64,000 nt of DNA. Source: an uncultured Litorivicinus sp. (GTDB lineage Bacteria; Pseudomonadota; Gammaproteobacteria; Pseudomonadales; Litorivicinaceae). Each line of letters begins with the position of its first letter. Positions within the stretch are counted from its first letter, which is position 1. Positions 29,693-38,111 of this stretch are shown here, piece after piece. The notes below the pieces were generated by a model, which had not been told where the DNA came from, ran no database searches, and saw nothing but the letters and a program-made list of their open reading frames with translations. The stretch spans positions 1 through 64,000 of the forward strand of contig CACJLQ010000004.1 in NCBI GenBank assembly GCA_902594275.1, in the 5' to 3' direction. The position numbers and the translations under genes are program-made.

Positions 29693-30511
29693 TTACTGCT
29701 TATTCGGCGCTAAGGGAATCATCGTTGGTTTCGACGGGATCCCATCGTCATTATTCATTTGCACAAAAATAAAGATTGCGACACAGACAGCGATTACAAT
29801 ACCCAACCCGATCGCCATACTTGAAGTCACCGAGTGTGATATCGAGGCTTGTTGATGACGCACTGCCTCCACATCACTATCCGTGATTCGGTCATCACCA
29901 GAGGCCGCCCTTAGCAACTGTTTCGGATGCATTGCGAATTGCTGTAACAACTGAGGTGCCCTTGCTGCGATTTCGAGACCCGGATGAAGCGCAGTACAGG
30001 CCTCCTCAAGATCATGTTGATCCCAACGTGGTAACAACACCGTACTGGATAGTGTCGGTTTCGGCTTTAGTGCCTGAAGCTGAGACACCAGACCATCCTC
30101 CCCAACCAATAAAACTGACCAGCGGCGACCATGAGCACCGGCGCTGAGTTCCTGAAATAATCGAATCACGTCATCAGGCAGGCGATGGGCATCATCTACG
30201 ATAATCTCGGGGATGCCCTGCTTGGTCCCCGCCTGATGCTTATTTTGCAGGCGAGCCAGCATTTCCAGATCCGTTCCTTCGGGACGCAAACCGGCTAAAC
30301 CGATCAATCGAAGGATCGCATCGGTGCGATCTGATAATAATTCACCGTCGAGCAGAAGTGGATTGACAGTGCTCGCCAAAACAAGCGCCTCAATGATAGT
30401 ACTTTTACCCTGACCAGGCGCGCCAATCATCACAACCAACCGTCTCGCCCAACGAACAGCCGAGCGAATTCGTTCGATACAGGCCTGTTGCGATCGGACT
30501 AGCTGCAGCAC
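29693..30511 (-). CDS. DamX-like AAA ATPase with a C-terminal membrane anchor, no SPOR domain
   Basis: 272 residues. Walker A GAPGQGKST at 30-38 and Walker B-like IPEIIVDDAHRLP near 145 define an ExeA/DamX-type AAA domain; a single transmembrane helix (MAIGLGIVIAVCVAIFIFV) lies about 20-40 residues from the C-terminus. It follows aroB with a 13-bp overlap, the position of damX in E. coli and of its homologue in Pseudomonas. Those proteins continue into a periplasmic SPOR (peptidoglycan-binding) domain; this one ends roughly 20 residues after the helix. Role in division or pilus/secretin assembly is inferred only. Confidence 0.75.
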   Translation of the reverse strand: MLQLVRSQQACIERIRSAVRWARRLVVMIGAPGQGKSTIIEALVLASTVNPLLLDGELLSDRTDAILRLIGLAGLRPEGTDLEMLARLQNKHQAGTKQGIPEIIVDDAHRLPDDVIRLFQELSAGAHGRRWSVLLVGEDGLVSQLQALKPKPTLSSTVLLPRWDQHDLEEACTALHPGLEIAARAPQLLQQFAMHPKQLLRAASGDDRITDSDVEAVRHQQASISHSVTSSMAIGLGIVIAVCVAIFIFVQMNNDDGIPSKPTMIPLAPNKQ

Positions 30512-31578
30512 GCGTTGAGCACATCATTGAGTAAATCAGACGGCACCTGCTCCTCAACATAGGCATTGCCCAAAGACTTCATCAACACAAAGCGAAGGCG
30601 TCCATTGATATTTTTCTTATCAACAGCCATGTATGTCAGGAAGTCATCAACGGTCATACCTTTTGGCGGCCGTACTGGAAGGTTTGCACGCTCACACATA
30701 GCGACGATACGAGTAACATCTGACTCTGCAAGCATCCCCATGGCTCGTGATAGACGGGCAGCCAACACCATACCTGCACCAACTGCTTCGCCATGAAGCC
30801 AACCACCGTATCCAAGATGCGCTTCGATTGCGTGGCCGAATGTGTGACCCAAATTCAGTAGTGCACGAACATCACCTTCCCGCTCATCGCGAGCAACAAT
30901 ATCTGCTTTCATCTGACATGATCGCTCAATTGCGATCGACACAGTCTCCGTATCTTTCACCATCAATAACTGAATATTCGCCTCGATCCAGGCCAAAAAA
31001 TCTTGATCACCCAATAAGCCATACTTAATGACCTCGGCCATGCCAGCGGACATCTCTTTCTGCGGAAGTGTATCTAAAACATGCGTATCGATGAGAACAG
31101 CGACCGGTTGATGAAATGCACCGATCATATTTTTCCCGAACCGATGATTGACTCCAGTTTTTCCGCCAACAGACGAATCAACCTGCGAAAGAAGCGTAGT
31201 AGGAATTTGAACAAAGTCGATTCCACGCTGATAGGTTGCAGCAGCAAAACCAACCATATCTCCGATAACACCGCCCCCTAACGCGACCATCGTGGCATTT
31301 CTCGAAAATCGCTTCGTCAGTGCTTCTGAAAAAATGAAATCGAGGGTATCGATCTGTTTATGTTGTTCACCATCTTGCAAAACCACCGTCGCCACATCGA
31401 AGCCCTGCAGGGTCGAAAGAACGCGATCAAGATACAGCGGGCCAATGCTGTCATTGGTCACCACGAGAACCTGACGACCTCGAATGACACCAGCCAGGTG
31501 ATCTGAATCAAGCAGACCTTCTCCAATATAAATTGGATACGCACGATCGCCCAAATCAACGTTAAGCGTTCTCATCAA
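30499..31578 (-). CDS. aroB: 3-dehydroquinate synthase
   Basis: 359 residues. NAD-binding LQDGEQHKQ and GGGVIGDMVGFAA, then PTTLLSQVDSSVGGKTGVN and the metal ligands in LLNLGHTFGHAIE with HGEAVGAGM. Second step of the shikimate pathway, closing DAHP to 3-dehydroquinate. Two adjacent Met codons start it; it overlaps the end of aroK by 17 bp, giving the aroK-aroB-damX-like order typical of gammaproteobacteria. Confidence 0.96.
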   Translation of the reverse strand: MMRTLNVDLGDRAYPIYIGEGLLDSDHLAGVIRGRQVLVVTNDSIGPLYLDRVLSTLQGFDVATVVLQDGEQHKQIDTLDFIFSEALTKRFSRNATMVALGGGVIGDMVGFAAATYQRGIDFVQIPTTLLSQVDSSVGGKTGVNHRFGKNMIGAFHQPVAVLIDTHVLDTLPQKEMSAGMAEVIKYGLLGDQDFLAWIEANIQLLMVKDTETVSIAIERSCQMKADIVARDEREGDVRALLNLGHTFGHAIEAHLGYGGWLHGEAVGAGMVLAARLSRAMGMLAESDVTRIVAMCERANLPVRPPKGMTVDDFLTYMAVDKKNINGRLRFVLMKSLGNAYVEEQVPSDLLNDVLNACCS

Positions 31579-32101
31579 TCTGCCTCTCTATTTGCTCCAT
31601 AATTTGGCGCACGACAACCGATGGATTGGTCCGTCGCGTTTGCACCTGTATGCCCGAATACCCGCGATACAGAGGCTCGCGCTCCGTCGCCATGGCCCTT
31701 AACTTCGCTTTTGGATCGGCTACCTGCAATAGCGGGCGATTTTTATCATTTTTTAGACGATCAAACTGTGTTTTCAAATCAGCTTGCAACCAAATGACAT
31801 ACGACTGATGGCGTTTTAATAACTCTTGATTTTCACCACGTAAAACAACCCCAGCGCCAGTTGATACAACAAGAGCACCCTTGTCGACAAACTCTGCAAA
31901 GATACGTGCCTCACGATTACGAAAACCTACTTCACCTTCGACATCGAAGATCCATGGAATATCGGCTCCACAGCGCGCCTCAATCTCTTCATCCAAGTCG
32001 AGGAATGGTACGTTCAATTTGGTCGCAAGCAACCGACCGACAGTGGTTTTGCCGGCACCAGTTGGACCAATTAATATCAGTGGAAACGAAATGTCTACCA
32101 T
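31562..32101 (-). CDS. aroK: Shikimate kinase
   Basis: 179 residues. P-loop GPTGAGKTT at 12-20, substrate-binding DLDEEIE and FRNREARIF, and the lid region DKNRPLL. Phosphorylates shikimate with ATP. Normally preceded by pilQ; here only a decayed tail of pilQ remains 10 bp upstream, so its original promoter context has been lost and a new one must exist in the 32.1-32.6 kb region. Confidence 0.95.
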   Translation of the reverse strand: MVDISFPLILIGPTGAGKTTVGRLLATKLNVPFLDLDEEIEARCGADIPWIFDVEGEVGFRNREARIFAEFVDKGALVVSTGAGVVLRGENQELLKRHQSYVIWLQADLKTQFDRLKNDKNRPLLQVADPKAKLRAMATEREPLYRGYSGIQVQTRRTNPSVVVRQIMEQIERQIDENA

Positions 32102-32111
32102 GAAACCTCAG

Positions 32112-32345
32112 TTAAAGAACGCGGGGCGTGATGAATATTAGCAGTTCTGATTTGAAGGCTCGACGCTGACTTGATTGAAATGCGCGACCGATCAAAGGAA
32201 TCGAAAATAAACCAGGAATGTCAACACGAATGTTTTCTTCTTTTGATTCGTCGATCCCGCCGAGAACCAAGGTCTCGTCGGGTGTGACAGTCACTCGCGT
32301 ATTGAGTTCTAGTGTCCCAATCACTGGACCTTGCTGGGTCGACTT
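32112..32345 (-). pseudogene. pilQ: Relic of pilQ (secretin C-terminus)
   Basis: About 75 codons on the minus strand encode the end of a type IV pilus secretin: GTLELNTRVTVTPDETLVLGGI then a P-lacking loop, IPLIGRAF and the terminal ELLIFITPRVL. This matches the conserved PilQ/GspD C-terminal beta barrel. There is no start codon of the right kind, no N-terminal domains, and continuity breaks upstream: KKIVIDQVD lies in the neighbouring frame near 32345-32365 beside a run of seven A, then a stop follows. Position directly before aroK is where pilQ ends in Pseudomonas. I call it a deletion scar, not a gene. Confidence 0.8.
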
Positions 32346-32634
32346 GATCGATGACGATCTTTTTTTGCAGGCAGAATTTCTCGCCGAATTCAGTAGTCAG
32401 ACACAATAATCTGTCGCGGTTCGGTCCAGTCTGGATGCTCGTCGAGGCGACAACGTTTGCAATCTCCATCACTTATCCAATAAAGCGAATCAAAACTTAG
32501 ATAAATTCGCCGAGATTGTGGGTCGATTTGCGTGGGATCCTCCGAGCTCGGAGAGCCAAACACAAAATTAAAGTTTGTCAAATCGATATTGGACTTTGAT
32601 TTTAGGTACACTTTGCCCCGATATTTGGAATGGA
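32346..32634. other. Non-coding remainder between pilQ relic and mrcA
   Basis: This 289-bp stretch has no gene I can support. In relatives pilM-pilN-pilO-pilP and most of pilQ (about 5 kb) fill this position. A 73-codon minus-strand frame (32390-32611) has no recognisable similarity. It must hold the promoters for aroK (minus) and mrcA (plus); TTGTCA at 32575 is the best -35-like hexamer for mrcA but no good -10 is at 17 bp. Confidence 0.55.
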
Positions 32635-35064
32635 ATGACCGTGACCGGACCTGTACGTTTTTTAATCAGCCTCGCACTCACTTCAGCGCTCCTCGGGGCA
32701 GGTGGACTAATTGGTGGCTACCTCTATCTGAAGCCCGGGCTTCCCGACGTCGAGTCACTGCGGACAGTGCAGTTACAAACACCACTTCAGATCTTTACCT
32801 CCGACGGACAATTGATCGCGCAATTTGGTGAAAAACGACGTGATCCAGTCAGTATTAACGAAGTTCCACTTGACCTTGTTCGCGCCTTTCTGGCCGCCGA
32901 AGATGACAACTTCAGAGACCATGTGGGTATCGATCTGCTTGGGCTTGCGCGTGCTGCGTGGCAACTCGTTTCAAGTGGGCAGATTCAGTCTGGCGGTTCA
33001 ACCATCACGATGCAGGTGGCGAAAAACTACTTTCTGAGTCACGAGCGAACATTTGCACGTAAATTTCGAGAAATCTTACTCGCGCTTGAAATCGAGAAAA
33101 CGCTTAGCAAGGATGAAATTCTTGAGCTGTACTTCAATGTCATTTTTCTTGGACATCGCGCCTACGGCGTCAATGCCGCGTCGCAGATTTACTACGGAAA
33201 GAACTTGGATGAGTTGACGCTGGCGCAGGTGGCGATGGTTGCCGGGCTTCCAAAAGCGCCCTCGAAGTATAATCCAATTGCAAATCCCGAACGCGCCAAA
33301 GAGCGTCGTGATTGGATTCTCGGTCGGATGCTGAAATTAGGTTTCATCGAACCATACGACTTCGAACAAGCGATTGAACAACCGGTCACAGCATCACTTC
33401 ATGGTGTTCAACTCGATCTCACTGCCCCATATGTTGCTGAAGAAGCGCGCCGAATTGCATTAGAGATTTTCGATGATCGAGCCTATACCGATGGCTTGCG
33501 CGTCTTTACCACCATCAATGGTGAGCAACAAAAATATGCACAAAACGCGGTCATCCGAGGACTGATGGAGTACGACCGCAGACACGGTTGGCGAGGCGTT
33601 GAGCAATCGCTGGTCGGCACCGGATTATTCGACTGGAAACGACAGCTCGAGGACATCGATACCATCGGACCGCTTCATCCAGCGGTTGTTGTCGCCGTGA
33701 CCGACAAAACCATCCGCGCAGTTACCAAAAATAATCAATCAATCATGATCGAACAGAAAGGATTTGAATGGGCCCGAGAATATCGTAGCGTCAACAGCAT
33801 CGGTCCTCGTGTCAAAGATGCCAGAAAATTAGTGGCACCAGGTGATTTGATCCGCGTACTTCAGGACGATATGCGCTGGTGGCTGGCGCAAAAACCTGAA
33901 GTCGAGTCGGGATTTGTCGCTCTAGATCCAAATACTGGGGCCATTCGGGCGATGATTGGCGGCTTCAATTATTTCGAATCCAAATTCAACCGGGCAACGC
34001 AAGGCGGTCGTTTGGTTGGATCTGGAATCAAACCGTTAATTTATACCGCGGCACTCGAGTCTGGAATGACTCCAGCGACACAGATCAACGATGCACCCGT
34101 GGTGTTTGATCAAACGGAAGGTGCAACTGACTGGCGCCCACAAAATTCGGGAGGAACGTTTCTGGGGCCTACTCGACTACGAACGGCGCTTTACAAATCG
34201 AGAAATCTGGTCTCAGTACGGCTTGTCCGCGAGCTTGGAGTCAGTCGTATCATCGATATCGCCGATCGCTTTGGCTTAAATACCGCGAAATTACCAAGAG
34301 ATCTTTCAATTTCGCTTGGAACAGCCTCATTGACACCTCTCGAAATGGCTGAGACCTATGCCATTTTTGCAAATGGTGGCTATCGAGTACAAAACTACTT
34401 AATCGATCGCATAGAATCAGCCGACGGCGCGATTCTCTACCAAACTCGCCCAGTGAGTGTATGCCGAAATTCATGTGAGGGACGTTCCGTATCAGTAGAT
34501 TTGGAATTCGATAATCGGCTACGACCAACACAATCTGACTTCTTCGAACTCGACTACAGTGACCGTATCGCGCCTCGTGTTCTTGATGAGCGCATTCATT
34601 TTCTCATCAATGACATGTTGAAAGATGTGGTCCAACAAGGAACAGCAAAAAAAGCGAAGGCACTTGGCCGACAAGATCTCGCCGGTAAAACGGGGACAAC
34701 AAACGATCAAGTCGATGCCTGGTTTAATGGCTATCAAAAAAACTTAGTCGCTTCAGTCTGGGTTGGATTCGATCAACCAAAAACACTCGGGCGCTCAGAA
34801 TATGGCGGACGAGCGGCACTACCGATCTGGATCGAATTCATGAAGCGCGCGCTCAAATACACGCCAAAGGATGCGCCACCATTACCGACAGGCGTTGTTG
34901 CGACGCGCATCGATCCAGAAACTGGTGCCAAGGCACGAGCGTCACAGACCAACGCCATGCGTGAGTTCTTTCTCTTGGAAAATCCGCCAAAGGACCCGGC
35001 GCCGGAGGCAGTCATCCCCTCAACAGATGGCCAAGCAATACAAACACCCCAACAATTATTTTAA
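32635..35064 (+). CDS. mrcA: Penicillin-binding protein 1A (bifunctional transglycosylase/transpeptidase)
   Basis: 809 residues from the ATG at 32635; a TTG 20 codons upstream gives unrelated residues. Short cytoplasmic start, membrane helix about 8-30, GT51 transglycosylase domain with AAEDDNFRDH and QSGGSTITMQVAKN, then the transpeptidase with SGIKP (SxxK, preceded by LVG), SRN and KTGTTN. An OB-like insert precedes the transpeptidase as in PBP1a. Polymerises and cross-links peptidoglycan in the periplasm. Convergent with the nuclease gene (4-bp overlap). Confidence 0.95.
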   Translation: MTVTGPVRFLISLALTSALLGAGGLIGGYLYLKPGLPDVESLRTVQLQTPLQIFTSDGQLIAQFGEKRRDPVSINEVPLDLVRAFLAAEDDNFRDHVGIDLLGLARAAWQLVSSGQIQSGGSTITMQVAKNYFLSHERTFARKFREILLALEIEKTLSKDEILELYFNVIFLGHRAYGVNAASQIYYGKNLDELTLAQVAMVAGLPKAPSKYNPIANPERAKERRDWILGRMLKLGFIEPYDFEQAIEQPVTASLHGVQLDLTAPYVAEEARRIALEIFDDRAYTDGLRVFTTINGEQQKYAQNAVIRGLMEYDRRHGWRGVEQSLVGTGLFDWKRQLEDIDTIGPLHPAVVVAVTDKTIRAVTKNNQSIMIEQKGFEWAREYRSVNSIGPRVKDARKLVAPGDLIRVLQDDMRWWLAQKPEVESGFVALDPNTGAIRAMIGGFNYFESKFNRATQGGRLVGSGIKPLIYTAALESGMTPATQINDAPVVFDQTEGATDWRPQNSGGTFLGPTRLRTALYKSRNLVSVRLVRELGVSRIIDIADRFGLNTAKLPRDLSISLGTASLTPLEMAETYAIFANGGYRVQNYLIDRIESADGAILYQTRPVSVCRNSCEGRSVSVDLEFDNRLRPTQSDFFELDYSDRIAPRVLDERIHFLINDMLKDVVQQGTAKKAKALGRQDLAGKTGTTNDQVDAWFNGYQKNLVASVWVGFDQPKTLGRSEYGGRAALPIWIEFMKRALKYTPKDAPPLPTGVVATRIDPETGAKARASQTNAMREFFLLENPPKDPAPEAVIPSTDGQAIQTPQQLF

Positions 35065-35783
35065 AACACGCGAACGCGATTACTCAGATCTTTGAGCCTC
35101 AACGTCCACGGCCAATCCGATCGCAATGATTTAGGGGATCGCGAGACCCAACCACGAACCTCGTAGCGAGTCCCCGTTCTCACGCTAGAATCAACCTCTG
35201 GAAATACGACGCGCAATTTACCGTCTAGAATCACAGTCGTTTGATCAAGTATCTGGGTCACCACACCAACACGGTGTTGAAAGCCACCACTTGATAAGGT
35301 TTTCACCGCTTGAGGTAGCCGACCCAAAGACCAAATACCGATGCCCGACATCCTCGCACTCCATTCGGTCGATAACAGACACGGAACTAAGTGATTTTCC
35401 GGAGGGACAGAAACGGTGAGCGCTAGGCCTTCGGCAACAAGGATCTCCCCAAGAAAGGCCTCGCCCATCCATAGATTTCCCAACAGACGACCATGCCGAT
35501 CTTTTGGCGCGGGCCATGGAGTAACTTGGATTGACTGCGGAAGCACCTCGACTGCACGCCGTTTCGCCTTGAGTGCGTAATCACGCTTCCAGCCAGAATC
35601 TTTTAATTCGAATGTATTAAAACCCGTCAAACGGACGCGAGAGCCATCATCGAGTTTAACGGTATCACCATCAATGACTCGATCGATTGTCAGTGGCGGA
35701 GAAAGGGTCTGCGGTGTAGGGCAGGGCGTCGCAAAAGCAACCCCCGAAAGCGCAAAAGCCGCAACGGTGACGGCTCTTGTCAA
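35061..35783 (-). CDS. Secreted thermonuclease-like (SNase) protein
   Basis: About 240 residues. After a signal peptide (hydrophobic VTVAAFALSGVAFA) comes an SNase domain with VIDGDTVKLDDGSRVRL, FNTFE and DRHGRLLG, supplying the Asp, two Arg and Glu expected of active staphylococcal-nuclease-type enzymes. A further 100 residues form a second beta-rich domain of unknown type. The frame is open far upstream through rpmE, so the start is uncertain: TTG at 35783 lies 5 bp past the rpmE stop; GTG at 35810 overlaps rpmE. A nuclease in this slot is also known next to rpmE in Pseudomonas. Likely exported. Confidence 0.72.
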   Translation of the reverse strand: MTRAVTVAAFALSGVAFATPCPTPQTLSPPLTIDRVIDGDTVKLDDGSRVRLTGFNTFELKDSGWKRDYALKAKRRAVEVLPQSIQVTPWPAPKDRHGRLLGNLWMGEAFLGEILVAEGLALTVSVPPENHLVPCLLSTEWSARMSGIGIWSLGRLPQAVKTLSSGGFQHRVGVVTQILDQTTVILDGKLRVVFPEVDSSVRTGTRYEVRGWVSRSPKSLRSDWPWTLRLKDLSNRVRVF

Positions 35784-35787
35784 TACT

Positions 35788-36003
35788 CTATTTCGAAATT
35801 GCTCGACCACCGAAGCGCTTATTGAATCGATCGATACGTCCACCGGTATCAACGACTTTCTGTTTGCCGGTGTAGAAAGGGTGGCATTCCTGACAGACGT
35901 CGATTGAAAAATCTTCGCCTTTTGTTGAACGCGTCTCATAGGTTGTTCCACACGAGCATGTAACCTTTACGTCCGAATATGCTGGATGAATATCCGCTCT
36001 CAT
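35788..36003 (-). CDS. rpmE: 50S ribosomal protein L31 (zinc-containing type)
   Basis: 71 residues. Opens [19 protein letters not shown]; the four cysteines C16, C18, C37 and C40 form the zinc site of the C+ L31 class, as opposed to the zinc-free YkgM type. Divergent from priA, as in Pseudomonas and E. coli. Confidence 0.96.
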   Translation of the reverse strand: MRADIHPAYSDVKVTCSCGTTYETRSTKGEDFSIDVCQECHPFYTGKQKVVDTGGRIDRFNKRFGGRAISK

Positions 36004-36116
36004 TTTTCTATCCTCTGTATAATCGACGCCGCTTCCCCAACCACGTTACGCGTCAAGCACCGCATCAAAGTTTGGGCGGCGGATTCTATCAAACACTAGG
36101 GTGTTCACGGAAGCCT

Positions 36117-38078
36117 ATGTCACGCTTTTTTATCAAAGTTTTTGTTCCGGGGCCGTTTTTCGAACCCCTTACCTACTCGACAGATACTCCGGTCAGCCCT
36201 GGTATGCGCGTGACAGTGCCACTCGGATCACGCGAAGTCATCGGCCTCTGTGCCGGCAAAGCGAATGGATCTGAAGCAACCGACACCATTAAATCAGTGA
36301 TTTCAGTGGTTGATGACGAGCCGATCATCAGCACAGAACATCAAGCGCTGGTGGATTTCGCATCGGACTATTATCTAACACCGCCAGGTGATTTATTACT
36401 TTCAAGCCTTCCGACGACTCTTCGTAAAGGTAAGCCAATCCCAAAACCGAAAACTGAAACCGGACACAACAACTCACCGGCCTATCAGCTCACAAAGGAT
36501 CAACATCATGCGATCGAAGCCGTGGATCAAACAGCCAATCAATTCCAATGTTTTTTACTCCAAGGAGTCACTGGTAGTGGGAAAACGCAGGTTTTTTCGG
36601 AACTGATAGATCGAACGATCAAGCGAGGCCAGCAGATCCTGTTGTTGGTTCCCGAAATTGGACTCACGGGCCAGATGGTGAGCAGGATTCAAGATCAGCT
36701 CGATGGTAAGCTTTGTGTGTTTCATTCAGGCATCGCTGATGGTGCGAGAACAAAAGCTTTTATTGCATCCGCTCGGGGTGTTGCCGATATCTTGATCGGC
36801 ACACGCTCTGCATTATTCACGCCCATGCCAAATCTAGGGCTTATCTTGGTCGATGAAGAACATGATGGCGCCTACAAAAATCAAGAAGGATGTCGCTATT
36901 CAGCTCGGGATCTGGCCATCGTTCGTGCAAAACAAATGGCGATTCCGATCATACTCTCGTCAGCAACACCGTCCCTTGAGACATGGCAACAGGCGGAGCT
37001 TGGAAAATACAGACGATTACGATTATCGGCTCGACCAGGACAGCAGCCCCAGCCCACGATTCGTTTAATCGATGCAAGGTACGACAGACCAAAAGATGGG
37101 CTGAGTGAGGCAGCTCGACGAGCGATTCGCCACACTTTAGATCATGACCAACAAGCACTCGTTTTCCGCAATCGACGAGGCTACTCCCCAATTCTCATTT
37201 GTACAGACTGTGGATGGATCCCCGGCTGTAAGCATTGCGATGCAAAACCAACGCTCCACCGCCAGCCAGACTCTTTGTGGTGTCATCATTGTGATCATCG
37301 CCAGCGACCGGTGTCGATCTGCCCCGAATGCTCCGGACACAGTTTATTAGCTGTTGGCCATGGAACCGAGCGCCTAGAAGAAACGTTGGCTAAGAGCTTC
37401 CCTGATGTTCCGATTATTCGTGTGGATCGCGACACGACTGCACGACGACGTGCATTTGAACAGCTCATCCAACCAGTCATTGACGGCCAACCGTGTATCC
37501 TAGTCGGCACACAAATGCTCGCCAAAGGACACGATTTTCAAAAGCTCTCCACCGTTGTGGTAACTGATGCCGATCAAGGGCTATCGGGTGCTGACTTCAG
37601 ATCAGTGGAACATTTTGCGCAACTCCTCACTCAAGTCGCAGGCCGCGCAGGGCGACATGATACGACCGGCCAGGTGTTGATCCAAACACACCGTCCTGAC
37701 TCCGCGTGGTTCGACAAGATACTAAGGCAAGGGTACGACCATCTCGCAAAAGCGGTACTTCTCGAGCGGCAACAATTCAACTGGCCGCCAGAGTCACATC
37801 TCGCACTCATCACAGCACGAGCCATATCGTCGACACTGGTGTTCGAAGCGCTTGAAGGCGTCGCGAATCAAATTCGCACATTAAATAGCCCAGTTCGTGT
37901 GCTTGGACCCGCGCCTGCTCCAATAGAACGTCGAAACCGGCAATATCACGGCCAGCTTTTGATTCTCGGAAAACGATCTCTGATTCAATGGGTATTAAAA
38001 GAAACTGGTCCATGGGCTTATAAAAGACGAGGAAAGGTCACGTTTCAGTTAGATGTGGATCCCTGGGACCTTTGGTAA
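36117..38078 (+). CDS. priA: Primosomal helicase PriA
   Basis: 653 residues from MSRFFIKVFVPGPF, a typical PriA opening; the frame extends 46 codons further upstream without similarity. 3' fork-binding domain (1-105), Walker A GVTGSGKTQ, DEEHDGAYK (DEEH box) and nine-cysteine zinc-binding region CTDCGWIPGCKHC ... CHHCDHRQRPVSICPEC, then motifs V-VI with QVAGRAGR. Restarts replication at stalled forks. Somewhat shorter than the 732-residue E. coli protein. Confidence 0.94.
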   Translation: MSRFFIKVFVPGPFFEPLTYSTDTPVSPGMRVTVPLGSREVIGLCAGKANGSEATDTIKSVISVVDDEPIISTEHQALVDFASDYYLTPPGDLLLSSLPTTLRKGKPIPKPKTETGHNNSPAYQLTKDQHHAIEAVDQTANQFQCFLLQGVTGSGKTQVFSELIDRTIKRGQQILLLVPEIGLTGQMVSRIQDQLDGKLCVFHSGIADGARTKAFIASARGVADILIGTRSALFTPMPNLGLILVDEEHDGAYKNQEGCRYSARDLAIVRAKQMAIPIILSSATPSLETWQQAELGKYRRLRLSARPGQQPQPTIRLIDARYDRPKDGLSEAARRAIRHTLDHDQQALVFRNRRGYSPILICTDCGWIPGCKHCDAKPTLHRQPDSLWCHHCDHRQRPVSICPECSGHSLLAVGHGTERLEETLAKSFPDVPIIRVDRDTTARRRAFEQLIQPVIDGQPCILVGTQMLAKGHDFQKLSTVVVTDADQGLSGADFRSVEHFAQLLTQVAGRAGRHDTTGQVLIQTHRPDSAWFDKILRQGYDHLAKAVLLERQQFNWPPESHLALITARAISSTLVFEALEGVANQIRTLNSPVRVLGPAPAPIERRNRQYHGQLLILGKRSLIQWVLKETGPWAYKRRGKVTFQLDVDPWDLW

Positions 38079-38087
38079 TGCTACACT
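38079..38087 (+). promoter_or_regulatory. Candidate extended -10 promoter of the argS-tatC operon
   Basis: TGCTACACT is an extended -10 (TGn plus TACACT). No clear -35 lies 17 bp upstream. Start of transcription would be near 38094, 18 bp before argS, which has a GGGGAG ribosome-binding site. Confidence 0.4.
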
Positions 38088-38111
38088 CGCGCGCTTAAAT
38101 GGGGAGACACT

